DNA of 64,000 nt from NCBI GenBank assembly GCA_030522415.1, contig CM060112.1:1196001-1260000 (forward strand). The letters are read 5' to 3'. The number at the start of each line of letters is the position of its first letter. The first letter of the stretch is position 1. The notes below the pieces were generated by a model. It worked only from the letters and a program-made list of their open reading frames with translations, made no database searches and was not told where the DNA came from. Made by a program: the position numbers and the translations under genes. Below, piece after piece: positions 1-10,639 of this stretch. This stretch comes from Channallabes apus. Lineage: Eukaryota; Chordata; Actinopteri; Siluriformes; Clariidae.

Positions 1-2583
1 GAAGTGCTTATCACTAATGTTGCACTAAATGAAATACATAATAAACCCTTGCTATATTTTACCCTGGCCACCGTGTACAGACCCCCGGGGCCATATGGCG
101 ATTTTCTTAAAGAATTTGGACATCTGCTATCAGACCTATTGGTTAACTCTGACAAAGTGTTGATAGTAGGAGACTTTAACATTCATGTAGATGATGCTAA
201 CGACGCTTTAGCACTCACATTTATGGATTTACTAAATTCCTTTGCGGTTAAGCAAAATATAATTGGAGCAACTCACCGCTTTAATCATACGCTAGATTTA
301 ATTATATCCCATGGTATAGATATCTCTAATATAGAGATCATACCTCAAGATGATGATATCACAGATCATCACCTCCTGACATATACTATACCCGTAGAAC
401 AGATTAGCTGTGTCTCCCCACGTTATCAATCTGTTAGAAATATGAATCCCACTACTAAAGACAGATTCACAAGTAATCTGCCGGATCTGTCCCAATTTCT
501 TATTAGACCCCTAAATGCAGATGATCTAGATGAAGTGACTAGCAGCATGGGCACTATTTTTACCAGTACATTAGACACTGTTGCTCCCATCAGATTAAAA
601 AAAGTCAGAGATAAAACATTTGCACCGTGGTACAACAGTCATACTCGCGCCCTAAAGAGAGCAACCCGTAACCTCGAGCGAAAATGGAGGAAAACTAAAT
701 TAGAAGTTTTTCGAATTGCGTATAAAGACAGTATGTGCAGCTATAGACAGGCTCTAAAAACTGCTAGGACTGAGCATCTTAGCCAACTGATAGCAAGAAA
801 CCAAAACAATCCCAGGTTCTTATTTAGTACAGTGGCTCGCCTAACAAAACCTAAGATGCCCGCAGAGAGTATCCCATCACAGTTTAGAAGTGAAGACTTT
901 ATGGACTTCTTTAATGAAAAAATCAATAATATCAGGAAGAAAATAATGGAGGTTCAACCTCTAATAGTATCTCACGATCCAGTTCAGCCTATAGCTTCAC
1001 ATTTAGATTTTCACTGCTTTACAGGTATAGGACAGGAAGAGCTGTATAAACTCATCACCTCGGCTAAATCAACAACGTGCCTGTTAGACCCAATCCCAAC
1101 CAGATTTTTAAAAGAAGTGATGCTTACGGTTGGAGAGCCACTCCTAAACATTATTAATTCTTCATTACATCTAGGTCATGTCCCTAAACCTTTCAAGTTA
1201 GCAGTTATTAAGCCGCTTCTTAAAAAATCTAATTTGGACGCGAATGAAATAACAAATTACAGACCGATCTCAAACCTCCCGTTCATATCAAAAATACTAG
1301 AAAAAGTAGTATCAGCTCAAATTTGCACATTCTTGCAGGATAACAACATCCTTGAAGAATTTCAGTCAGGTTTCAGGCCCCATCATAGCACAGAAACTGC
1401 ACTAGTTAAGATTACAAACGACTTGTTTTTAGCTTCAGACCAAGGCTGCATCTCATTGCTAGTCCTGCTCGATCTTAGTGCCGCATTCGACACTATAGAT
1501 CATAATATTCTCATAGATCGCTTACAAAATTATATAGGTATTCAGGGACAGGCATTAAAATGGTTTAGATCTTACCTGTCTGATCGCTACCATTTTGTAG
1601 ATCTAAATGGAGAACCGTCTGGTGTAATGCCAGTGAAATATGGGGTCCCACAAGGGTCAGTTTTAGGACCTCTGTTGTTCTCAATATACATGCTTCCCTT
1701 GGGTAACATCATTAGAAGACATGGGATTAGTTTCCATTGTTATGCTGATGATACCCAATTATATATCTCAACTAAACCAGATGAAATACCTAAGTTGTCT
1801 AGATTAACTGAGTGTGTCCAGGACATAAAAGATTGGATGACCAATAACTTTCTTTTATTAAATTCAGATAAGACAGAGATATTACTTATTGGCCCAAAAA
1901 CCAGCACACAACAGCTTTCACAATTCAGCTTGCGCTTAGAAGGATGTACTGTTACTACCAGCTCAGCAGTAAAAGACCTGGGCGTAATATTAGACAGTAA
2001 CTTGTCTTTTGAAAATCACATTTCAAATATCACAAAAACAGCCTTTTTCCATCTTCGAAATATTGCTAAACTTAGGAACATCTTATCCGTATCTGATGCA
2101 GAAAAACTAGTTCATGCATTCATGACCTCCAGACTGGACTATTGTAATGCATTACTAGGTGGTTGTCCTGCATCCTCAATAAACAAGCTTCAGTTAATCC
2201 AAACTGCAACCGCCAGGGTTCTCACTAGATCCAGAAAATATGATCATATAGCCCCAATATTATCATCCCTGCACTGGCTACCTGTTCAGTTTAGAATAAA
2301 TTACAAAATAGTATTACTTACATACAAGGCCTTAAATGGTTTAGCTCCCACATACCTAACCAGTCTTCTGATGCGCTACAATCCACCATGCGCCTTAAGA
2401 TCACAAAGCTCCGGACTTCTGGTAGTTCCCAGAATTTCAAAATCTACAAAAGGGGGCGGGGCTTTTTCATATTTAGCTCCAAAGCTTTGGAATAGCCTTC
2501 CAGACAGTGTTCGGGGAGCAGACACGGTTTCTCAGTTCAAAAGTAGACTCAAGACACATCTTTTTAATCTGGCATACACGTAA
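1..2583 (+). CDS. LINE endonuclease-reverse transcriptase (5' partial, open frame)
   Basis: This is the replication protein of the L2-type LINE, which nicks target DNA and reverse-transcribes the element RNA there. The frame is already open at base 1, so the start is outside the window; the GTG at position 4 is only an internal valine codon. Counting from that codon, the C-terminal part of an APE-type endonuclease shows GDFN at 56-59, HTLDLIIS at 95-102 and a DHH at 121-123. The reverse transcriptase follows: [10 protein letters not shown] near 418, motif [10 protein letters not shown] with catalytic D490, motif [14 protein letters not shown] near 547, and motif C YADD at 580-583. The C-terminal region carries RLDYCNALL and LHWLPV, hallmarks of L2/CR1 proteins. 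There is no internal stop across 860 codons, so this is a relatively young copy. Activity cannot be judged without the 5' part. Confidence 0.9.
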   Translation, partial: EVLITNVALNEIHNKPLLYFTLATVYRPPGPYGDFLKEFGHLLSDLLVNSDKVLIVGDFNIHVDDANDALALTFMDLLNSFAVKQNIIGATHRFNHTLDLIISHGIDISNIEIIPQDDDITDHHLLTYTIPVEQISCVSPRYQSVRNMNPTTKDRFTSNLPDLSQFLIRPLNADDLDEVTSSMGTIFTSTLDTVAPIRLKKVRDKTFAPWYNSHTRALKRATRNLERKWRKTKLEVFRIAYKDSMCSYRQALKTARTEHLSQLIARNQNNPRFLFSTVARLTKPKMPAESIPSQFRSEDFMDFFNEKINNIRKKIMEVQPLIVSHDPVQPIASHLDFHCFTGIGQEELYKLITSAKSTTCLLDPIPTRFLKEVMLTVGEPLLNIINSSLHLGHVPKPFKLAVIKPLLKKSNLDANEITNYRPISNLPFISKILEKVVSAQICTFLQDNNILEEFQSGFRPHHSTETALVKITNDLFLASDQGCISLLVLLDLSAAFDTIDHNILIDRLQNYIGIQGQALKWFRSYLSDRYHFVDLNGEPSGVMPVKYGVPQGSVLGPLLFSIYMLPLGNIIRRHGISFHCYADDTQLYISTKPDEIPKLSRLTECVQDIKDWMTNNFLLLNSDKTEILLIGPKTSTQQLSQFSLRLEGCTVTTSSAVKDLGVILDSNLSFENHISNITKTAFFHLRNIAKLRNILSVSDAEKLVHAFMTSRLDYCNALLGGCPASSINKLQLIQTATARVLTRSRKYDHIAPILSSLHWLPVQFRINYKIVLLTYKALNGLAPTYLTSLLMRYNPPCALRSQSSGLLVVPRISKSTKGGGAFSYLAPKLWNSLPDSVRGADTVSQFKSRLKTHLFNLAYT

Positions 2584-3156
2584 CTCATCCCATAATCTTA
2601 TACTCCAGTACACCTATACCGAATGGCACCTACGCTAATTCTCCCCATCTGTTCTGTATTTCTCTACCCATCCCGAGGCATCGGGAGATTTTGCCAGCTT
2701 CAGTAGACAAAGGCCGACCCTGCGAGGTTCCTGAGGCATCCAGAGAAGGACCAGCTCCAGCTGGATTCAGCTTTATGATGGTTGGAGCTACACATGCTGC
2801 TCCTGTGCTTCCAGTGATCCAGACCTCATCTGCCCTCTGCACCTACTGACTCGTCCCTATGCTGAACTGGTCTTCATGTCAATTTAAATAATTTCTGTCA
2901 TATTGAATTTTCACCTGCACAACACACAAGATGTTATATCATTTCTATCTGTTATCGCCCAAATGAGGATGGGTTCCCTGTTGAGTCTGGTTCCTCTCAA
3001 GGTTTCTTCCTAATGCCATCTCAGGGAGTTTTTCCTTGCCACCGTCGCCGTCACCCTTGGCTTGATCATCAGAGAAATTTCATTCATTCGTCTCATTATT
3101 ATTATCTGCACATTTTTCTCACACATCCACACTTCCAATCATTTTCTTTTCTATAA

Positions 3157-3200
3157 TTATTATTATTATTATTATTATTTGTTTTTATTTATTTATTTTC

Positions 3201-3240
<40 letters not shown>

Positions 3241-3246
3241 TGTTTT
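3157..3246. repeat. (TTA)n microsatellite in LINE 3' UTR
   Basis: Two runs of ATT/TTA trinucleotides are separated by TTTGTTTTTATTTATTT. They lie in the 3' UTR of the LINE and are probably slippage products. Confidence 0.9.
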
Positions 3247-3795
3247 TTTGTTAAATTTCTTTAATTTTTGTGAAGCTGCTTTGAGACAATGACCATTGTT
3301 AAAAGCGCTATATAAATAAAATTGAATTGAATTGAATTGAATTGAATGTCATAATTATGACTTAATATCTCATAATTATGACATCCTGATCTCATAATTA
3401 TGACATCCTGATCTCATAATTATGACTTACTATCTCATAATTATGACATCCTGATCTCATAATTATAACATCCTTAACTCATAATTATGCCTTACTATCT
3501 CATAATTATGACATCCTTAACTCATAATTATGAGATAAGGGGAGGCAGTTTGTGGCAGGGGGGCATTTTAGCGCATGACATCGGAAACGAAATTTACTGC
3601 CTTCTTTTGCACGGAAGCGAGGATACAGAATTTTAAGCAGGTGCCAGATAGTTCTCTGAGATACCACAAAGCCAGCATGGATGCATTTCATATGCATGAT
3701 TTTGTATCTATGTAGCGCTCCATATTGGTTTTGTTACATGGGGCGGTTATGGAGAGGCGCACCACGATGTGTTATGATGTGTATAAGAGCCCTAA

Positions 3796-4540
3796 CATTT
3801 ACATTTACATTTAGGCATTTGGCAGACGCTCTTATCCAGAGCGACTTACAAAAAGTGCTTTAAAGTTAACATCACTGGATACATACTTACACTGGGTTAA
3901 CTAGGTTAAAAACTAAGTGCCATTAGTCCAACACAACTGGGAAGAGGGATTTATTATTATTATTTTTTTTTGGTGGGGGGGGGGGTTAGTCCAAGTACTG
4001 GAGAAACAGATTCGTCTTGAGTCGTCGTTTAAAGATCGTCAAAGTCTCTGCTGTAGGACATCTAGAGGAAGTTCGTTCCACCACCTCGGTGCCAGAACAG
4101 TAAAGAGTCTGGATGAATGTCGGCCTCGATCCCTGAGAGATGGTGTGATGAGGCGAGCAGTGCTGGAGGATCGGAGGGAACGTGGTGCAGTGCGTGCTGT
4201 GATTAGAGCAGAGAGGTAAGTGGGTGCTGGGCCATTTTTAGCTTTGTAGGTGAGCATCAGTGTTTTGAATTTGATGCGGGCAGCTACAGGAAGCCAGTGC
4301 AGGGAGCGGAGGAGTGGGGTGGTGTGGGAGAACTTGGGGAGGTTAAAAACGAGACGTGCTGCTGCATTCTGGATCAGTTGCAGAGGACGAATCGTGGACA
4401 GAGGCAGGCCTGCCAGGAGTGAGTTGCAGTAGTCCAGTCTTGGACGCAGGGCTTTAGAGGGGGTCAGTGAAATAGGAGTTGTTGTGAGAGGGCTTATGAT
4501 ACGCACGGGAGATGTTCCAGATGTATGTTCTGGAGATAGC
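3796..4540 (-). mobile_element. UnaL2-like LINE fragment (5' truncated)
   Basis: On the minus strand this runs from RT C-terminal coding sequence (4506-4039) through a short 3' UTR to a tail containing GTCGCTCTGGATAAGAGCG, then CGTCTGCCAAATGCC, then ATGTAAATGTAAATGT. That stem-loop and TGTAAA repeat is the tail type described for eel UnaL2. The same tail ends the tRNA-derived SINE copies at 17693, 34813, 37957 and 54266. The 5' truncation lies at or just before the poly-G run at 4541. Confidence 0.8.
4039..4506 (-). pseudogene. LINE reverse transcriptase C-terminal remnant
   Basis: About 155 codons on the minus strand include RLDYCNSLLAGLP, LQLIQNAAARL, LLRSLHWLPV, MLTYKAKNG and WWNELP. These are the conserved C-terminal landmarks of L2/CR1 LINE proteins. 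All RT catalytic motifs lie upstream and are missing, so it is a dead fragment. It is clearly a different family from the LINE at 1-2583. Confidence 0.85.
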
Positions 4541-4561
4541 GGGGGGGGGGGGGGGGGGGGG
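4541..4561. repeat. Poly-G run (21 G)
   Basis: Twenty-one consecutive G residues lie immediately upstream of the truncated LINE fragment. Exact length may be unreliable, as homopolymers this long are error-prone in sequencing. Confidence 0.9.
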
Positions 4562-5390
4562 ATTATTAATTAGGAACTTAAAAGTAAACAAAATTAAAAC
4601 TGAAACACAAAATGAACAGAGCTCCGCCGTCTACGCGAGAACGGACGGGTCTCGGGAAACTAAAAATAAACTTTAGATCCTCTCGGAGCGTTCGCCCTTA
4701 CCGAGGATTTATAAGAGAGAGAGAGGGGGGGATTGTGTCTTTTTGTACTTTCATACTGTATTTAATCTGAGTGCGCACGCTGGACTGATGCAGGCCGCGC
4801 GCTCCCTCTTTCTCTCTCACCGGCGTCACATGCTGGAGCTTTGCCTCTGTCTCTGAACACCACACTTTGTCTGTCTGCCTTTCTTTTCTACAGATCTGCC
4901 CATTCAGACTATTGCAGAGTATTTATGCGTGGTTCTGCCCCTCGTAAGACCCGCATTGTTACAGGTTTAGCTGCTCCTGAAGGAAGAGCCACTTCGAGAA
5001 GCATAGAATGTGCTTTCCTCCTGAACAGTCCTAAGCACTTTAGATACCTGCGCAGTGTTGACATACTAATGATAATAGCATCCAAATTACACAATGACAT
5101 TAATATCTCCCAGTGTCTCAATCCAAGAAAGAAATAAAAGCTAATTAAATTTGGCAATATTTGCTCCATTGTCCTTGTCTTCTCAGAACCCTAATAATTA
5201 CATGTAATAATAAGTCATAATTATGAGATATTAAGTCATAACTATGAGCTCAGGATGTCATAATTATGAGATATTAAGGCATAATTACGAGATAGTAAGT
5301 CATATTTATGAGATATTAAGTCATAACTATGTGCTCAGGATGTCATAATTATGAGATATTAAGGCATAATTATGACATAAGTCCCGTGAT

Positions 5391-5772
5391 CTTTTTTTAT
5401 TGTGTGAATGCAATGCGCTTCCGTACAAAGTAAAGGGTGATGGAGCTTCAGAACTCAGTAGTACATCGTACACTAAAGGGAAAATAACACATTCACTACT
5501 CTATACATACTGCTGCATAAGAATTCATTTTAATACTTAAAAACACCACCATATACGATGATCTGAAGTTATTTTAGCATATCAGTGCATCATGTATTAC
5601 ACTACAGTATGAGTGTGATAGTTTATAATATTTTATATATATATACATATCTTTCTGTGAAAATTCTCAGTCATCCAGATGGGGTTATCTGGAAGTTGAG
5701 TCAGGTTAACTGGACTTTTTTCTTGTTCAAATTGAACTTCCAGAATATTTAATATATCATATTGATTAGTGT
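5391..5772. other. Unannotated AT-rich spacer
   Basis: I see no open frame, repeat family or RNA gene that I can name here, only AT-rich sequence with a short TA run near 5635. Confidence 0.5.
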
Positions 5773-6030
5773 TACTGTAGGGCAGTGGTGGCTCAATCGG
5801 TTAAGGCTGTGGGTTACTGGGTTACTGATCGGAAGGTCGGGGGTTCGAACCCCAGCATCGGCAAGTTGCCACTGTTGAGCCCTTGAGCAAGGCCCTTAAC
5901 CCTATCTGCTCCAGGGGCGCTGTAAGCTGGCTGACCCTGCGCTCTGACCCCAGTTTCCTAATTGGGATATGCGAAGAAGAAATTTCGCTGTGCTGTAAAA
6001 AGTACATGTGACAATAATTGAATATTCTTC
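5773..6030 (+). mobile_element. tRNA-derived SINE, family A
   Basis: The head carries a box A-like TGGCTCAATCGGTTAAGGC and a box B-like GGTTCGAACCCC, as in a tRNA gene. A body follows with GCCCTTGAGCAAGGCCCTTA and an AT-rich tail with (TTC)n. The body cannot fold into a full cloverleaf, so it is a SINE and not a tRNA gene. A diverged copy lies in reverse at about 13850-14050. Confidence 0.85.
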
Positions 6031-7064
6031 TTCTTCTTCTAGTCAGGGCCGCTGCTGGCCAAATCGGTGCCCTAAGCAGAAATGTACTTTTGTGCCCCTC
6101 CCCCAAATATTAAGGAAGTAAAAATAAAGTAATAAAAAAACACCTACTATAGGGGCCAAAATAGAACTTTAGAAAGAATAGAAAGTAAATACATAAATAA
6201 ATTGTATCATTTATAAATGGCAATTGTAGCTCTACAGCAAAAAATACAAACTAAAATATCACTTTAAATAAAACATTTATAATAAATAAAATAAACAATA
6301 ATAAACTGAAATAAAATCAACACTGTCATCTGCTGGAGCTTTCCAAAGTAAAAAATTTACAAAGGCACACTTCTGCTTTTTCTCGAGGCGAAGTCGTAAA
6401 TGAGCTCCTCATATGATGAAGCCTTTGATCATTCAGAGTTGATGCTGACTATAGACCACTCATGCGCTCTTGTGCCGTAGATGAGCGCAAGTACGTTTTG
6501 ATGAGCTTCATTTTAGAAAAACTTCACTCAGAAGAGGCGACAGTTACAGGGAGCGTCACTGTGTGTCATATTAAGAAAGATGCGTTAGTCGTGAAATTAT
6601 TACCGACATTAAAACACATTATTAACGTCGACAGAATAAAATAAAGTTTCACAGGATTATGAACGTACATGAAAGTGAAGCACAGGCTTCATCTTGAGCA
6701 TTTTTCCTTTTCGTTTCTCAGCGCCGGACTGTTGATGTCTCTTTCCAGGACCACGACCCGGTCCAGGCGTATTGTTCATTTATTATCATTTTTGGCCAAA
6801 TAGGCCGCCGTAACAGAGGTGAGGGCGCGTGCGTCATCACGTGTGCTTAGCCTACTCTGCGTTCACCGTTAAATACAATATATACGGTTATATTTTTGTT
6901 TATTTGTATATGTATATTATTAATATTAATTTATTATTATAATATATTTAAAAAATGTTTTGAGCAGCTGGGAGGGTGCACCCCTGGGAGTTGGTGCCCT
7001 ACACAGACTGCGTCCTTAAGATAAAAACAACTATAAGTTGAAGTAGCTTCAAATAAAAATGTAA
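6031..7064. other. AT-rich repeat debris with hAT-like ends, no gene
   Basis: The stretch starts near 6046 with CAGGGCCGCTGCTGGCC and GGTGCCCTAAGCAG. It holds GGGAGTTGGTGCCCTACACAG near 6990, which looks like the other side of a degraded hAT-type element. I could not find matching terminal repeats or a target duplication, so the assignment is tentative. No coding sequence is supported. Confidence 0.35.
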
Positions 7065-7335
7065 GTGAAGGATTATGATGGTGGCACTGTGGCGCACCTC
7101 CAGGGTCTGGGTTCGATTCCCACACTTCATGGTCTGTGTGCTCCATCCAGTTTCCTCCCACAGTTCAAAGACATGCAGATGAGGCTAAGTGGCATCCCCA
7201 AATTTCCTGCAGTGTGTACATGTTTGTCTATGTGTGTGTGTGTGCCCATCGAGGAGGTACCCCGCTTCATGCCCTAAGTCTCCTGGGATAGGCTCCATGC
7301 CCCCTGCAACCCTGTCTATAGACGATGAGTGAGTG
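7065..7335 (+). mobile_element. SINE-like repeat, family B
   Basis: It has a box B-like GGGTTCGATTCCCA and conserved body segments TTTCCTCCCACAGTTCAAAG, CCTGGGATAGGCTCCA and a terminal GATGAGTGAGTGAG. Further copies occur at about 8075-8350 (+), 46848-46965 (-) and 50926-51075 (-). The family is dispersed and diverged. Confidence 0.75.
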
Positions 7336-7454
7336 AGAATTATGAAACACGTCAGTATGTGTGTGTGGGAGAGAGACTTTCATTTCATGTCATGTCAGAG
7401 ACAATCGGTCATTGCTTTGCAGGACCTGGAGTGGAGAAAGCTTGGTTGGTGAGT

Positions 7455-7688
7455 GCACTAATCCTCCAGTAGGTGTCGCTGTGAGCGTTTCGGTCGCGTT
7501 CCTCCACACATTCCCAGAAGCAGAAGAAGCCGTGCTGCAGTGTTGCTGATTGATGAGCTGAGCTTCTCCGACTCTACTAATCATCTTTACATTCCAATAT
7601 TTCTGACCGGGTTTTACCCCCACAGTTCCATCTGATCCGTTGTGGGTGTATTTGAGGTGGTTAACTGCGTTCTGCTGTAAAGCTCAAG
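7455..7688 (+). other. 5' leader (noncoding exon and promoter region) of ZNF-A, copy 1 of 4
   Basis: This segment is repeated almost identically at 20571-20770, 40785-41007 and 52477-52699, each time upstream of a zinc-finger exon. It ends in CTCAAG followed by GTAAGT, a strong splice donor. Inside lies a possible acceptor (TTTTACCCCCACAG ending 7625), so the transcribed exon may be only 7626-7688 or may start further upstream. A minimal ATG-AGC-TGA frame is shared by all copies. Transcription start cannot be read from sequence. The linkage to the exon at 9402 is inferred from order, orientation and repetition of the same arrangement four times. Confidence 0.7.
7466..7479 (+). promoter_or_regulatory. 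CTCF-like motif in leader copy 1
   Basis: CCAGTAGGTGTCGC matches the CTCF core CCASYAGRKGGCRS at 13 of 14 positions; only the T in TGTCGC is off. The same 14-mer is present in copies 2 and 4, and copy 3 has one further change. Binding is inference. Confidence 0.45.
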
Positions 7689-7752
7689 GTAAGTTACACT
7701 CGGCTAACAGTGGCTCAGTCCTAAATGGGTTTCTACTTCCTATGCTAGTGCA

Positions 7753-7793
7753 CTACACAGGCTGGAACACACACACTTTGTAGGGCACTAGAT
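7753..7793 (+). repeat. Single degenerate unit of the 43-bp minisatellite (ZNF-A intron 1)
   Basis: At the position where leader copies 2-4 enter long minisatellite arrays, ZNF-A has only GGCTGGAACACACACACTTT followed by GTAGGGCACTAGA, then unrelated sequence. This is the unexpanded state of the locus, or its contraction. Confidence 0.75.
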
Positions 7794-8074
7794 GTACAAT
7801 CGGGACTGATTTGGGACGCAGCCCAGGTATACAGCTGGCTATAGCTGTGTGTGTGTGAGTGTGTGTGAGTGAGGAGCTGTAGTGATGGTTGATGTAACTA
7901 TGAGGAGTTTAGTTTATTTGAGTGATCTGCTGGCTGATGATTAAATATCCAGGGAAATATAAAGTGGAATTTAGAAGGCGGTTAAGGAGAAGTTTACAGA
8001 TTCATCTCGCAACACAGGACTACCAACATGGAGAACCAAACAAATGCAGTCAGTTTTGGAGCTTTCATGTGATG

Positions 8075-8268
8075 TGACCACTGGGAGGCAGGTGGTATGG
8101 CCTCGCACCACCAGGGTAGAGGGTTTGAGTCCCACCTCAGGGTCTGTGTCGTGGAGTTGCGTGTACTCCTTGTGCTTGGTGGGTTTCCTCAGGGTACTCT
8201 GGTTTCCTTCCACAGTCCAAAGACATTCTGAGGAGGATAATTGTTTCCAGACTGCCTGTATTGTGTGA

Positions 8269-8309
<41 letters not shown>

Positions 8310-8350
8310 CCCTGCAACAGACTAGCATCTTCTCCAGGGTGTACTCAGGA
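8075..8350 (+). mobile_element. SINE-like repeat, family B, second copy, with (GT)n
   Basis: It carries the box B-like GGGTTTGAGTCCCA, GGGTTTCCTC, CCACAGTCCAAAGACAT and TTCTCCAGGGTGTACTC of the family. A (GT)n run at about 8272-8302 has expanded inside it. It lies in the inferred intron 1 of ZNF-A. Confidence 0.7.
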
Positions 8351-8757
8351 CCATGGCCAAAGTTTCCTCAGATAAGTTTAAGGAGTCCTGTACAGGATCA
8401 ACAAGATAGAGAATGTTTACATCACTATGTCCTTTGAACAGACTAGTCACCCCAAATCAGTCTTTTTAATGTGAGCACAAGATCATTGCTTCTCTTAGCA
8501 ATTATTTGTCAGTTTGAAAGTGTAAAAATATATACTGCATAATTATTGCAGGTGCATAAGATTACAAAGCTAAAAGCTAAACAATCATTTCTAGATGTTC
8601 TTTCTAAGGTTAAGATTCATTTATTTGTCACATGGACCTTACAGTACAGTGAAACGATTTTATTTTTTTCAAATCAAAGAAAGCTGGTGTCAGGGTCAGG
8701 TAGGACGCAGACAGGGTTACATGCCTTTTTCAGAGCCTCAACAGTGGTAAATTGTTC
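8351..8757. other. Intronic sequence of ZNF-A, no gene seen
   Basis: The only recognisable item is a short fragment near 8615-8660 (TTTATTTGTCACATGGACC and CAGTGAAACGATTTTA). It resembles a common fish retroposon tail also seen at 17465-17525. Confidence 0.4.
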
Positions 8758-8773
8758 AGAAATTCAGAGCTTT

Positions 8774-9208
8774 TTTTTTTTTTTTCTTCCCAGATTTTCT
8801 CCCAGAATTTAGTCGTATCCAATTCCTCCCCATCACTAGGGGGCTCTCACATCATGCTTCTACTATCAATCAGCTGGGTGGCCCGCAGACTATCACATAT
8901 TTCCTCCGATCCACGTGACGTCACCGACCGCATCTTTTCAGACTGCTCACTCACGCACCATTGCGGACGGCGTAACACACTCGGAGGTCAGCACTATCCG
9001 CTCCCTCTGCTTGCGTGAGCTCACAGACGCCCCTGACTGGCTGTAGAGCCGTCAATAATGTGGGAGCCCGAAGTACCTCTCATCCCTCCCCTGTGAGAGA
9101 GCTCGGCCAATCAGCTCTCTCTAGGCCTCTGGCTGTGAGAGGTTACAGCATCACTCAGGGTTCATCCCCAGATGATAGGACAACTTTACCACTGCGCCAC
9201 TCGGAGGA
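8774..9208 (-). mobile_element. tRNA-derived SINE, family C, with 16-bp target duplication
   Basis: The 435-bp body is flanked by perfect direct repeats AGAAATTCAGAGCTTT at 8758-8773 and 9209-9224. Read on the minus strand it starts with a box A-like TGGCGCAGTGGTAAAG and a box B-like GGATGAACCCT and ends in poly-A, seen as the T-run after 8773. It is a complete retroposed insertion in intron 1 of ZNF-A. Confidence 0.85.
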
Positions 9209-9480
9209 AGAAATTCAGAGCTTTAAGTGTTTAAGCCATCACTGTGCCTGGCTCCCCCCACCCACTGGATGGCGCAACACACGTTTTAGGCCCTCTACAT
9301 CGAACCTGAACAGCAGCCATTACTACTATATTATCTTTAATATTTATTATGTATTATCTTTAATATATTTAACTCTTGTCTATTGCATCTTTCTGATCCA
9401 GGTACACAGGAGTGCTGTCCTACTGCTCGTCGTCTCTTTCCTACATATTTCATATTTCACTTCCACAATAACATCAAAAG

Positions 9481-10470
9481 ATGAATTCAGACGACATTAA
9501 AAGTGAGATTCTGGAACCTCCAGAGAGCTTCATCAGCCAGCGGAGCTCGTCATCTCACACTGACCCCCTTCAGGGCGAAAGGAAAATTCACATCTGCTCA
9601 GAATGTGGGAAGAGTTTCAGTCAAAAGAGTTACCTCACAACCCACCAGCGGATTCACACTGGGGAGAGGCCGTACCAGTGCTCCCACTGCGGGAAGTGTT
9701 TCAACCTCAGCAGCATTCTCAGAAAACACTTGCGGATTCACACGGGAGAGAAACCATATCGGTGCCTGCAGTGCGGGAAGTGTTTCAGCTTAAGGAACAC
9801 GCTCAAACGACACCAGCGCATCCACACTGGAGAGAAGCCTTATCAGTGCTCACAGTGCGGGAAGAGTTTCACTGAGAGAGGCAGTCTCAGACAACACCAA
9901 CGCGTCCACACCGGAGAGAAGCCGTACCAGTGCTCGGACTGCGGGAAGACCTTTTCCGTCCAGGGTAGCCTGCAGCATCACCAGCGCATTCATACTAAAG
10001 ACAAACCATATCGCTGTCCGGATTGTGGGAAGACGTTCAGGAAGGGAGCTCATCTCCAAGCACACCAGCACATTCACACAGGAGAGAAGCCCTACTACTG
10101 CTCAGTGTGTTGGAAGGGTTTTAGCAGACACGGCTGTTTCCTGAGACATCAGCTCATTCACACCGGAGAGAAGCCGCATCGTTGCCCGCAGTGTGGGAGG
10201 AGCTTCAGGAGGCGATGTCATTTACAGCGACACCAGCACATTCACACTGAAGATAAACCCCATCACTGTTCAGTGTGTGGGAGGAGTTTCAGAGAAGAAC
10301 CTGATCTCCAAGCTCACCAGCACGCTCACACACGAGAGAAGCCGTACCAGTGCTCCCAGTGTGGGAAAAGGTTCAGGAACCGGAACCATTTTCAGCGACA
10401 CCAGCGCGTTCACATGGCCGAGAGTGCGGACGTGTGGAGATTCTCATCGAGTAGTGTGGGAGTTGGCTAA
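9481..10470 (+). CDS. C2H2 zinc-finger protein ZNF-A, 10 fingers
   Basis: This predicts a nuclear DNA-binding protein of 329 residues. The exon begins at 9402 after a TTTCTGATCCAG acceptor, and the ATG at 9481 aligns with the start of ZNF-D. Residues 1-36 form a serine-rich leader with DDIKSE at 4-9, a SUMO-type I-K-x-E motif. Ten contiguous C2H2 fingers, spaced exactly 28 residues, run from C39 to H311 with TGEKP-type linkers. Helix residues (-1,2,3,6) are QSYT, LSIK, LNTR, EGSQ, VGSH, KAHA, RGCR, RCHR, EPDA, NNHR. Finger 7 has CSVCWK where the others have CxxCGK. The 18-residue tail ends in GVG, and its stop context GTTGGCTAA matches GTTAGCTAA of ZNF-D. No KRAB, SCAN, BTB or FiNZ-type domain is recognised. 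DNA target and role are unknown. Confidence 0.92.
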   Translation: MNSDDIKSEILEPPESFISQRSSSSHTDPLQGERKIHICSECGKSFSQKSYLTTHQRIHTGERPYQCSHCGKCFNLSSILRKHLRIHTGEKPYRCLQCGKCFSLRNTLKRHQRIHTGEKPYQCSQCGKSFTERGSLRQHQRVHTGEKPYQCSDCGKTFSVQGSLQHHQRIHTKDKPYRCPDCGKTFRKGAHLQAHQHIHTGEKPYYCSVCWKGFSRHGCFLRHQLIHTGEKPHRCPQCGRSFRRRCHLQRHQHIHTEDKPHHCSVCGRSFREEPDLQAHQHAHTREKPYQCSQCGKRFRNRNHFQRHQRVHMAESADVWRFSSSSVGVG

Positions 10471-10625
10471 ATCTGTGTGTGTGGTGGGAGGGGTGACTGA
10501 AGACTGGAGCTGGCGGGTATCAGGAAAAAAATATCACTTTATAGAGATGAGGGGAAAAAAATCTATTTGGTTACGTATCGCACTACTTTTGTGTAGCAGT
10601 TTACGTATTGTCACACTGACTCCAA

Positions 10626-10631
10626 AATAAA
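10626..10631 (+). terminator. Candidate polyadenylation signal of ZNF-A
   Basis: AATAAA lies about 155 bp after the stop codon, followed closely by a second AATAAAATAAA. It is the first canonical signal downstream. Confidence 0.6.
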
Positions 10632-10639
10632 TTATTTAA

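Larger units (their letters stand above)
1..3346 (+). mobile_element. L2-type LINE (non-LTR retrotransposon), 5' end outside window
   Basis: The window opens inside an endonuclease-reverse transcriptase frame that runs to 2583. A 3' UTR of about 760 bp follows. It contains a (TTA)n tract and ends in the tail motif GCTGCTTTGAGACAATG, then AAAGCGCTATATAAATAAAA, then about five copies of TTGAA (3317-3346). Short pentamer tails instead of poly-A are typical of the CR1/L2 group in fish. Truncated copies of the same 3' end recur at 19131, 31296, 43267, 46968, 48118 and 51540. The tail abuts the palindrome array that begins at 3347, so the element may have inserted at its edge. Family assignment rests on domain order and tail type. 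Confidence 0.9.
3347..5390. mobile_element. Element bounded by inverted arrays of a 12-bp palindrome
   Basis: The left side (about 3347-3535) carries roughly nine units of about 22 bp, each holding the self-complementary TCATAATTATGA separated by CATCCTGATC or CTTACTATC spacers. The right side (about 5214-5385) carries about eight related units in the opposite orientation, with spacers GATATTAAG and GCTCAGGATG. Together they look like long terminal inverted repeats made of tandem palindromes. The interior has unique sequence, a nested LINE fragment (3796-4540) and a 21-G run. No transposase is recognisable. A short motif near 3565 (GGGGGCATTTTAGCGCAT) recurs nearly intact in inverse orientation near 12875. 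It could be a foldback or MITE-like DNA element; boundaries are approximate. Confidence 0.6.

Noticed and set aside
4841..5137. 98-codon open frame and its reverse partner
   Set aside because: No recognisable domain. It lies within a transposon-like element between repeat arrays, and length is within chance expectation.
5790..5860. tRNA gene
   Set aside because: Box A- and B-like motifs are followed by a SINE body and tail with copies elsewhere, and no complete cloverleaf is visible.
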